This document shows positions 17,172-24,210 of a DNA stretch of 38,777 bases, in pieces. Where the stretch lies: the NCBI GenBank assembly GCA_022560735.1, contig JADFSO010000025.1, positions 1 to 38,777 of the forward strand, in the 5' to 3' direction. Under the pieces are notes generated by a model. The model was not told the origin of the DNA and did no database searches. It worked only from the letters and a program-made list of their open reading frames with translations. Position numbers and translations under genes: made by a program. Numbering within the stretch: the stretch's first letter is position 1; each line of letters begins with the position of its first letter. This DNA is from Pseudomonadota bacterium (GTDB lineage Bacteria; Pseudomonadota; Gammaproteobacteria; Steroidobacterales; MnTg04).

Positions 17172-19316
17172 TCAGGCATTCTTGTAGCCAAAATAGTGTA
17201 TGTGCGGCTCAAGAATTGCCATGAATGGCTCAAACTTGTCCGCATAGGACAACCAGCGATCTACCGCTCGCTGGTAGATCGGCCCGGTGACCTGGTGATA
17301 ACTGTTGCTCGCAAGGCGTCCTCTTTGCTTTGCATTCTCATTTAATGCCAGTACTTCCGGCCGCCAGTCGATGCCAAGGAAGCGGGTCAGGTTTCTTGCC
17401 TCTCGCTCGGGATCGCCAACCAAGTCCTCGTAGCGCAGCATGTGTACATTCAAATCCAGCCGGCCGACATAGGTCTGCCACAAGCGCATCACCTTGTCAT
17501 AGAGGTTGACCGTGTCCTCAAGACTGAAGAAGTTGGCAAACGCGTCATTGCTGTTGAACTGTTGCATAAAACAGGACAAGCAGACATCGCAGGGATGACG
17601 CGCGGAAAACACCATTTTCGAGTCGGGGAACAGCCGCCGGATCAACCCCGCATGTATCGTGCGAATCGGCAGCTTGTCGACGATGATCGCCTCCCCGCCC
17701 CGCTCGACATGCTTGTCCGCCTCCGCAAAATAGATCTGCCTCAATTTTTCCAGTTCACCGCTTTCCAGGCTTTTCAGTTTTTCCGGGTAACCGGCCTGAT
17801 CACCGGCGATTGCCATTTCGACGGCGTTGATGGTCGGTTTCTCCCCGAGCGTCCGAATCATCGGGTGGCCATCGAGCAGCAGATCCGTCAGCGCCGTTCC
17901 GGACCGCGGGAAACCGAAAAAGAAGACCGGTGTATCGGCAGGATCGACCGGCTCCGCGGTGGGCCACGCAGCGACATCCTCGCGTTCAAAAAACCCATGC
18001 AGGTCGTCGATCTTTTTGAGAAACCGCTGCGCATCGACCTGTTGCAGCCTTTCGTTCATCCGGCCATGGCGGTTGGCCGTCTCGAATAGTTCGAAGGCCT
18101 GCTCAAACTCTCCGGCGCGGTCTTTTTCAAGACCAAGTTCATAACTGAACTGCTGTCCCAGCCGGTGATCGAAAGCCGATAAATCGAATTTCTCAAGCCG
18201 GTCTATCGCCCTGGCGATATCGCCATTGCGGCGCTCGAATTTGGCTATCTCCAGGTTGATTCCCGGATCCCCCGGGTTGATCGCCAGCCCCTTCATGGCC
18301 ACCGCCATCCCCTCCTCCAACTCGTCCAGGTCCTCGTGGAGCGCCGCCAGCTCTGCATAAGGACGAGGGTTTTCCGGATCGCAGGCAATTGCTTTCTCCA
18401 GCGCGTCGCGCGCCTCGCCTGGTTGCCTGAGTTCATTAAAGACCAGCCCCAATGCCAGCCATGCTTCCGAATTCCCGGGATTTCGTTTCAGCACGGCTTG
18501 GTAGGCAGCAACCGCCGCTTGCAGTTTTCCCGCGGTATGCAGGCTGATCCCCTCGCTAAGCCTGGAGGCCAGGTCGCCGGGATTCAACCGCACTGCCGTT
18601 GCAAAGGCATCGGCCGCTTCCAGCGGACGGCCTTTCATCATCATGATCGTGCCGAGATTGTGGTAAGCGCCGACCAGTTCTCCGTCGCAGTTGATCGCGT
18701 TTCGAAAACAATCTTCCGCCTCGTCAAGTTTTTTCTGCGCACGGTAGACATGACCGAGATTGTTATGCACCTCGGCAAACCTCGGTTGAATGGTGAGCGC
18801 CCGCAGGAACGCATCGGCCGCTTCGTCGAACTTGCGACGATTATTCAGGGCCCGGCCCAGGTTGTTGTAAACCGCTGCATTCTCCGGGTCCAGCTCCAGG
18901 GCCTTGAAGTAACACTCGATGGCCTGCTCGTGATTGGCCTGCTCCTTGAACACCATGCCGAGACTGTTGTGAGCGACCGCCAGCCCAGGTTGAATCTGCA
19001 GCGCCTGCTGGTAGACAAAAGCCGCTTCCGTGTATTGCTTGCGCGCCCGCAGGATATTGCCAAGCGTGTTGAGGAAACCTGCTTGCATGGGGTTGATGAC
19101 GATGGCCTTGCGGACCAGCCGCTCGGCGTCATCAAACTCGCCGAACGTCGCATCTATGCTGCCCAAAGAATGCAACGCATCGGCGTGTTCGGGGTCCAAT
19201 CGCAATGCCGCGACGTAATGCTCCCGGGCCTCTTCGAGCTGCCCATGCTTGTGGGCGGAGTCTCCGAGCAGGTAATGGCGGGTTATTTCGGCATGTGGTT
19301 TTTTTTGATTGGTCAA
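17172..19316 (-). CDS. Divergent TPR-containing sulfotransferase
   Basis: This protein has 714 residues from TTG 19316. About eleven TPR repeats fill residues 15-420, with very canonical units such as YNNLGRALNNRRKFDEAADA. The sulfotransferase domain carries VFFFGFPRSGTALTDLLLDG, a TLGEKP turn in place of the GAGEL of the other paralogues, MVFSARHPCDVCLSCFM, and a QVTGPIYQRAVDRW end in place of QVRxPxY. It is thus a separate subfamily. A frame extension to GTG 19412 exists, but TTG 19316 has an AGGA ribosome site 6 nt upstream and a plausible promoter lies inside the extension. The gene converges with the TPR lipoprotein gene with a 9-bp gap and diverges from a small secreted protein. Confidence 0.87.
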   Translation of the reverse strand: MTNQKKPHAEITRHYLLGDSAHKHGQLEEAREHYVAALRLDPEHADALHSLGSIDATFGEFDDAERLVRKAIVINPMQAGFLNTLGNILRARKQYTEAAFVYQQALQIQPGLAVAHNSLGMVFKEQANHEQAIECYFKALELDPENAAVYNNLGRALNNRRKFDEAADAFLRALTIQPRFAEVHNNLGHVYRAQKKLDEAEDCFRNAINCDGELVGAYHNLGTIMMMKGRPLEAADAFATAVRLNPGDLASRLSEGISLHTAGKLQAAVAAYQAVLKRNPGNSEAWLALGLVFNELRQPGEARDALEKAIACDPENPRPYAELAALHEDLDELEEGMAVAMKGLAINPGDPGINLEIAKFERRNGDIARAIDRLEKFDLSAFDHRLGQQFSYELGLEKDRAGEFEQAFELFETANRHGRMNERLQQVDAQRFLKKIDDLHGFFEREDVAAWPTAEPVDPADTPVFFFGFPRSGTALTDLLLDGHPMIRTLGEKPTINAVEMAIAGDQAGYPEKLKSLESGELEKLRQIYFAEADKHVERGGEAIIVDKLPIRTIHAGLIRRLFPDSKMVFSARHPCDVCLSCFMQQFNSNDAFANFFSLEDTVNLYDKVMRLWQTYVGRLDLNVHMLRYEDLVGDPEREARNLTRFLGIDWRPEVLALNENAKQRGRLASNSYHQVTGPIYQRAVDRWLSYADKFEPFMAILEPHIHYFGYKNA

Positions 19317-19340
19317 AATTTTTCCTGCTGTCGTGCCCGC

Positions 19341-19368
19341 ATTATGCGGCTTCCTGCCAGCCGGGCAA
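19341..19368 (-). promoter_or_regulatory. Candidate sigma70 promoter for the divergent TPR-sulfotransferase
   Basis: On the minus strand TTGCCC (19368-19363) is followed after 16 nt by CATAAT (19346-19341). Transcription would start near 19334, about 18 nt before TTG 19316, which supports that start codon over GTG 19412. Confidence 0.45.
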
Positions 19369-19377
19369 GTGCCAGAC

Positions 19378-19406
19378 TTGCCTTGGGGACGAATGAATAA
19401 TATGTT
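19378..19406 (+). promoter_or_regulatory. Candidate sigma70 promoter for the small secreted protein
   Basis: TTGCCT (19378-19383), a 17-nt spacer and TATGTT (19401-19406) place a transcription start near 19413, about 18 nt before ATG 19431. It lies back-to-back with the minus-strand promoter candidate, the two -35 boxes being about 10 bp apart. Confidence 0.4.
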
Positions 19407-19430
19407 TGGCACACAAAAACACGGGGCCAG

Positions 19431-20039
19431 ATGACCATGAATCGACTGATATTCCTTGCCATAGCTTGCTTCCTGTTGCTCACTCCACGATACGGCTTTG
19501 CCGCAGAGTCATTGGCAGACTGTGCCGCTATCAATAATTCCAACGCGCGCCTCGCCTGTTTCGACAAGCTCGCAGGCGCCAGCGGCCAGGCTGACACGGC
19601 GCCTGTCGCAGCCGTTCCAGCGCCCGCAATGCCGGCTGCCAGTACCCAGGCCACGCCGCCCGCTCCCGTGGCGAGCACTGAGACCGCACCGATACCCGTT
19701 TCTGCGCCCATCACCACTTCGGCCGCACCCGCGACCGAGCCAGCTCCCGTAACCGGCGTATCCAGCTACCAGGACATTTTTGGCCTGGAAAACCAGGCTG
19801 CCGTCAAAGGCGTCAAGAAAATAAGCAGCCGCATCATCAACGATTTCGATGGTTGGGATGGCAGAACCGTTTTCCGGCTGGAAAATGGCCAGGTCTGGGT
19901 GCAGAAAGACGTCAATTCCACGATGTCCTGGCGCGGCTCAAGTCACCCGATCGCAACCATCAAACGCAAGGCCTTCAACAGCTATCTACTAAAGGTCGAA
20001 GGCGTCAACAAGTCGGTGCGCGTCAACCGGGTCAAGTAA
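19431..20039 (+). CDS. Small secreted protein with Ala/Pro-rich linker, function unknown
   Basis: This 202-residue protein has a signal peptide (MNRLIFLAIACFLLLTP, cleavage probably after GFA). A short two-Cys segment follows, with the pattern C-x3-I-x4-NARLACFDKLA. About 70 residues of Ala/Pro/Thr-rich linker come next, then a compact C-terminal domain (IFGLENQAAV... GRTVFRLENGQVW... SYLLKVEGVNKSVRV). The CxxI...RLACFD segment resembles the start of VasI/TagO-type periplasmic proteins of type VI secretion systems, but no other such gene is near. The C-terminal part resembles a conserved proteobacterial hypothetical domain that I cannot name. ATG 19431 is used; an ATG two codons later is equally possible. 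It converges with the DUF4826-like gene at a 12-bp gap. Confidence 0.75.
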   Translation: MTMNRLIFLAIACFLLLTPRYGFAAESLADCAAINNSNARLACFDKLAGASGQADTAPVAAVPAPAMPAASTQATPPAPVASTETAPIPVSAPITTSAAPATEPAPVTGVSSYQDIFGLENQAAVKGVKKISSRIINDFDGWDGRTVFRLENGQVWVQKDVNSTMSWRGSSHPIATIKRKAFNSYLLKVEGVNKSVRVNRVK

Positions 20040-20051
20040 GCGCACGACCCT

Positions 20052-20564
20052 CTACTGCACCGTGTCGTCGGCCTCCTGCTGTCCGATGGCAGCCAGCACA
20101 TTTGCCACGGAGCCTTGTTCAGTATCCCACAGCTCGTCACGCTCGATCAGCGTATACAGCGCTTCGGCATTCGATTGCAAACTGCCGGCGATTTGCTGCC
20201 AGTCCGTAGCGGCCGTGGAACCGTCATCGCTTTTGCCTTGCTCGCCCAACTCCGCAACCTTGGAACTTTGCAGCTGCCACTTCATCGAAAAGTGGCGTGC
20301 AGCGTCACGTGGGGTCGCGGCCATACTGTCATCAATGTGGTCCGTCGGCAGATCCAGGCCGGATATAACCCAGTACTTCTTTGAGCGGTCTTGCATTGGC
20401 CAGATCTGGCCAAGAAACACGAGATGCGGCACCGCCCATACACACCGGCCGGACGCCTCCGTGGAAATCAGTCCGCTGGTGTATACATGACGATTCATGC
20501 CCTGAATCTGCTCCTTCAGCCACTCGGCAAATTTCTCAATGTCCTGATCTGTTTTGAATCCCAT
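20052..20564 (-). CDS. DUF4826-like protein
   Basis: This 170-residue soluble protein has no signal peptide or membrane segment. Its core, KKYWVISGLDLPTDHI followed by TPRDAARHFSMKWQLQ, resembles the DUF4826 family of gammaproteobacteria as I remember it; the assignment is from memory of that motif and moderate only. The N-terminal part (EKFAEWLKEQIQGMNRHV) looks helical. ATG 20564 has a strong CAGGAG ribosome site 6 nt upstream. It lies 45 bp after the exported TPR protein on the same strand and could be the last gene of the long minus-strand operon, but its cytoplasmic nature makes a functional link uncertain. Confidence 0.7.
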   Translation of the reverse strand: MGFKTDQDIEKFAEWLKEQIQGMNRHVYTSGLISTEASGRCVWAVPHLVFLGQIWPMQDRSKKYWVISGLDLPTDHIDDSMAATPRDAARHFSMKWQLQSSKVAELGEQGKSDDGSTAATDWQQIAGSLQSNAEALYTLIERDELWDTEQGSVANVLAAIGQQEADDTVQ

Positions 20565-20609
20565 TACTGTCTCCTGCCGGCGCAGATTTCCCTTTGCCGA
20601 TCGTTATTG

Positions 20610-22322
20610 CTACCCGGCCGTTGCGGGACTACCGTTCGCCGCGCGCTGCTCCCGAAGATTCGTTGGCGGCAGAAATATCTCCGCCCCATCCGGCCATGTC
20701 TTGAGCGCTCGTTTTTTCTGCTGATACCGCTGCATATCACCATACAAGATATCTTTCCGAGCGGTGTCCTGCTCCCGTATTGCCTCGAACATGGCCTCGG
20801 CCTGGTATTCCACCGCCTCGGCGAATTCACCGTTGGCAGCCAGGGCCATGGCCAGCGTCACCGCCATTTCGACACCGGACATCTCCTTGTACAGGTCGCG
20901 CGCATAAGCCAGGCTCCGCGTCCGCTGGTCGGCAGTAGCTGACGAGCAAGTTGCGTAAAGCCGGGCAGCTACAGTCCTGACCCTCACATTGTCAGGGCCC
21001 AGGGCCAGCGAATCACCGATTGGCCCGATCGCAGCGGCGCAGTTTCCCTGTACCAGGTACGCCATGCCAAGCAGGAACTGCGCGATCATGTGTTGCTGAT
21101 CTTCCGCGACTACTCGCTGATATTGCACGGTCGCCTCGGTAAAGCGTCGCAATCTCATCAGCGTGTTGGCGAGCAACATACGCGCCCTGGCAAATTCCGG
21201 TCGTCCGTTCAGCGCGGAACGATAAAAGCCAACCGCAACATTGGCGCTGCCATCCTGATCCAGCCATACGGCCTTGATAAAATTTGCCCCCGGATCCGAC
21301 GGACTGAGTTTCAGCGCTTCGTCGATCGCAGCATGGGCGGCATTATCCTGCTCGAGCGCGCGGTGACTTTGCGCCAACGCGACAAACAACGGCTGAAAAC
21401 CGGGGCTGATGGCGGTCACCAGCTGCAAGACCTTGACTGCTTCCTTGTATTTGCCTGCTTGCACCAGCTCACCGCTCGTGCGCAAGTACTCCGCCGGGGC
21501 AACCCGGTGAGCATCCACGAAAGCAAGAACCGGATCCTCGATGACCGGTATGCGCTGATTGACCTGCTGCAGATGCTGGTCTGCGCTGTCCTCATTGTTC
21601 ATCGCACGATAGGCCGCTGCCGCCTGGTTGTGTAAATAACCGGCCTCCGGTTGTGATTCCAGCGCGCGCAGGAAATAGGAAGTCGCCCGCTGATTCTGCT
21701 TTCGCTCCAGAGCGATCTGGCCCATGCCGGCCAACGCTACGGCATTCCTGTTTTCCAGCTTCAAAACCTGTTGCAATTGCGCCTCCGCCTCCTCGATGGC
21801 TCCCCGGCGAATAAGCTGCAGCCCCAATCGGGTTCGAGCCGCAATATTCGAAGGTTCGAGTGCGAGACTGATCCCGAACATGGCAATCGCACGATCGGTT
21901 TGGTCGAGTTCTTCCATGACCAGGGCAACCAGGTAACTCCAGCGAAAGTTCCCCGAATCCAGAAGCAATGCGTTCCTGTACGCAGCCCTGGCTTCATTCA
22001 GCATGCGGTAGGCGTGGAAATGCATGCCCAGGCGGCCAAAATGAAAGCCCAGCTCCGCACCGTCGAGTTCGTCCCGCCCAGCCTCAAAATAGGCGATGGC
22101 CGGTTCGATCAGTTCGCGGATCTCCGGCCGCAAGCGGCTAAGATCCGGCAGTGGAACTTCCACCAGGACGATTTCCTTGTCCTGTGGCGTCCCGCTTTCC
22201 TGCGCGCTGGTTTCCTGTGCGATCGACCATGAGCCGCAAACCAGCGCGAGCAAAACCCATGCGCGGATTCCGGCGCTCGAGGCCCTGGAGATATTGGATA
22301 ATCTGTCGCTGCGCAAATTCAT
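20610..22322 (-). CDS. Exported TPR protein paired with the membrane CRTAC1 protein
   Basis: This 570-residue protein starts with a long n-region and a hydrophobic core AWVLLALVCGSWSIA, probably a Sec signal peptide cleaved near TSA-QE. The remainder is a TPR solenoid (for example YFLRALESQPEAGYLHNQAAAAY) with a C-terminal TLAMALAANGEFAEAVEYQ segment and a short Pro-rich tail (TWPDGAEIFLPPTNL). ATG 22322 shares an ATGA overlap with the stop of the CRTAC1 gene; the open frame further upstream to 22433 is only a shadow of that gene. The same N-terminal and C-terminal blocks occur in the TPR lipoprotein at 15516-17162, which also follows a CRTAC1 gene. Unlike that paralogue, it has no lipobox. 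Confidence 0.87.
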   Translation of the reverse strand: MNLRSDRLSNISRASSAGIRAWVLLALVCGSWSIAQETSAQESGTPQDKEIVLVEVPLPDLSRLRPEIRELIEPAIAYFEAGRDELDGAELGFHFGRLGMHFHAYRMLNEARAAYRNALLLDSGNFRWSYLVALVMEELDQTDRAIAMFGISLALEPSNIAARTRLGLQLIRRGAIEEAEAQLQQVLKLENRNAVALAGMGQIALERKQNQRATSYFLRALESQPEAGYLHNQAAAAYRAMNNEDSADQHLQQVNQRIPVIEDPVLAFVDAHRVAPAEYLRTSGELVQAGKYKEAVKVLQLVTAISPGFQPLFVALAQSHRALEQDNAAHAAIDEALKLSPSDPGANFIKAVWLDQDGSANVAVGFYRSALNGRPEFARARMLLANTLMRLRRFTEATVQYQRVVAEDQQHMIAQFLLGMAYLVQGNCAAAIGPIGDSLALGPDNVRVRTVAARLYATCSSATADQRTRSLAYARDLYKEMSGVEMAVTLAMALAANGEFAEAVEYQAEAMFEAIREQDTARKDILYGDMQRYQQKKRALKTWPDGAEIFLPPTNLREQRAANGSPATAG

Positions 22323-24205
22323 TCGTTTGTTTCTTTTGCCGATTCGGCTGCGTCGTTTCCGTCCGGCCACGCTACACGCATTTCCCGGTCCACCGCCGGC
22401 ACCGGAATTTCTGCCGCCCGGCCATCCGGCCACAGCACCCGAAGCCTTTCTACCACTGAATTTTCACCCAAACCAAAAGTCAGGACGGGCTCCATCTGGG
22501 ACAAGTAGCTGCGGGTCGGGTTCAGCGTCCTTTGTTGAGTCACACCGCCGCTGGTCAAGGTCACGATCGCCCCTACCGGGCTTCGACCAAGCGCTCCCTG
22601 GTCCAGGCGTACACGTAACCAGTGGTGCCCGGTGCGCTGGTCATTTCGCAAAATCACCGGTCGGCCGCCGCTTTGGGTAATCACAATATCGAGATCGCCA
22701 TCGCCATCGAGATCGCCATAGGCGGCCCCCCGCCCAACCAGCGGTATCCCCAGGTCACCGGCCTGGCCAACCGCGATGGGTATGTATTGCCGCTGGCAAT
22801 CCTGTCCGCATTGCCAGAACAGCTGGCTGGCCTGACGATAATTCTGACTTGGCTGGACTGTATTGATTTCCGGCTCCACGTGTCCGTTGGTCTGAAAAAA
22901 GTCCAGCCGCCCATCCAGGTCGTAATCGAGGAAAAACAATCCAAAACTCAGCGCCTGGCGGCTGACCGGGCCAATCCCCACGAGGATCGCTTGGTCGCTA
23001 AACAAGCCGCTGCCCTCCTGGGCGACATAGAACGATGTCATCTCGTTGGCAAAATTGCCGATGGCGACAACGACATCGCCGTTATTGCCATGCGCCACCG
23101 TATCCATGCCCATTGCGCCTGTTGCGTGACCCGCATTATCAAACGCAAGACCCAGATCGGATCCTGTTTCCCGGAATCCATGTCCCGCAAGATTTTCAAA
23201 AGCGAAATTCCGCACCGTGTCATTGGCGACCACAAGATCCAGCCAGCCGTCATGGTTCAGGTCGATCGGCACAACCGCGAGCCCCTTGCCCATCGCTTCG
23301 CCGGTGGCCGGGTTGAACACCTGCACCCACTCTGATTTGTCGGTAAAACTGCCGTCACCATTGTTCAGGTAAAAGTAGGCCTGCGTTCCAGCGTAATTGG
23401 CCGGCGGCCCGAACGCGCGACCGATACCGGTCAACCGGTAGTCAACCTCGAGATCGATATCCCGTGACCATTCGACGTAATTGGCGACGAACAAATCCAG
23501 ATCCCCATCGTTATCGGCATCGAAGAAAACCGCGGCTGTACTCCACGCGTCGTCATCGCCGGCAACCCCCGCGGCCGCGCTGACCTCGACAAAATGGTCG
23601 CCGCCTATGTTGCGCAGCAAGCGGTTGGCGCCAACCGCCGTGATAAAAATATCCGTCCATCCATCGTTGTCAAAATCCGCGGTGGCGACGCCCATGCCGT
23701 ACAGTTCCAGGTTCACGCCGGTCGCCGCACTGACATCGGTGAAACCCCGGTCTCCGTCATTCCGGTAGAGCCTCTGGGTTGCCCCGGCCGTTTGTTCCCG
23801 CCACGGCCAGCTTTTTCCGTTGACAAAAAACAGGTCCTGATCGCCGTCACCGTCATAATCGAAAATCGCGACCCCGCTCCCCATGGTCTCCGGCAGCAAC
23901 CGCTCACCATAGGCGCCATTTTCGTGGACGAAATCGATGCCCCAATCGTCAGCCATATCCGAGAAATGAACTTGCGGCGGCGACCGGTCGCGAGTCTCCG
24001 AGAGCTGTTCCGGACCTGCCAGCCTGGCTTCCGCAACCGGTTCGGGCCGTTCTTCCCCGCGGCCGGAAAAAAGCACGATCAATACGACAACCGCCAGCCC
24101 GATCATGACCAATAACGACCAGCGAAACACCCGGCCGATGATCGCGTCATCCTGCTCCATCAAATCCGGTTCTGCCGGCAGTTTTTGTTCCTTGTTCTCT
24201 TGCAT
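22319..24205 (-). CDS. Membrane-anchored CRTAC1-family protein (FG-GAP/VCBS plus ASPIC/UnbV)
   Basis: This 628-residue protein has a cytoplasmic N-terminus rich in acidic residues. One transmembrane helix follows at about 28-46 (SLLVMIGLAVVVLIVLF), then an extracytoplasmic beta-propeller with calcium-loop motifs such as FDYDGDGDQDLF, DFDNDGWTDIF, FDADNDGDLDLF, DLNHDGWLDLV and DLDGDGDLDIV. Residues about 525-610 form the ASPIC/UnbV domain (HHWLRVRLDQ, VGAIVTLTSGG, RVLWPDGRAAE). It is a paralogue of the secreted CRTAC1 at 13787 but anchored rather than cleaved. ATG 24205 lies 5 bp after the cytochrome gene, with a GAGAG ribosome site inside that gene's end. Co-transcription with the multihaem cytochrome and TPR genes is almost certain from the spacing. 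Confidence 0.88.
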   Translation of the reverse strand: MQENKEQKLPAEPDLMEQDDAIIGRVFRWSLLVMIGLAVVVLIVLFSGRGEERPEPVAEARLAGPEQLSETRDRSPPQVHFSDMADDWGIDFVHENGAYGERLLPETMGSGVAIFDYDGDGDQDLFFVNGKSWPWREQTAGATQRLYRNDGDRGFTDVSAATGVNLELYGMGVATADFDNDGWTDIFITAVGANRLLRNIGGDHFVEVSAAAGVAGDDDAWSTAAVFFDADNDGDLDLFVANYVEWSRDIDLEVDYRLTGIGRAFGPPANYAGTQAYFYLNNGDGSFTDKSEWVQVFNPATGEAMGKGLAVVPIDLNHDGWLDLVVANDTVRNFAFENLAGHGFRETGSDLGLAFDNAGHATGAMGMDTVAHGNNGDVVVAIGNFANEMTSFYVAQEGSGLFSDQAILVGIGPVSRQALSFGLFFLDYDLDGRLDFFQTNGHVEPEINTVQPSQNYRQASQLFWQCGQDCQRQYIPIAVGQAGDLGIPLVGRGAAYGDLDGDGDLDIVITQSGGRPVILRNDQRTGHHWLRVRLDQGALGRSPVGAIVTLTSGGVTQQRTLNPTRSYLSQMEPVLTFGLGENSVVERLRVLWPDGRAAEIPVPAVDREMRVAWPDGNDAAESAKETNE

Positions 24206-24210
24206 GGCTC

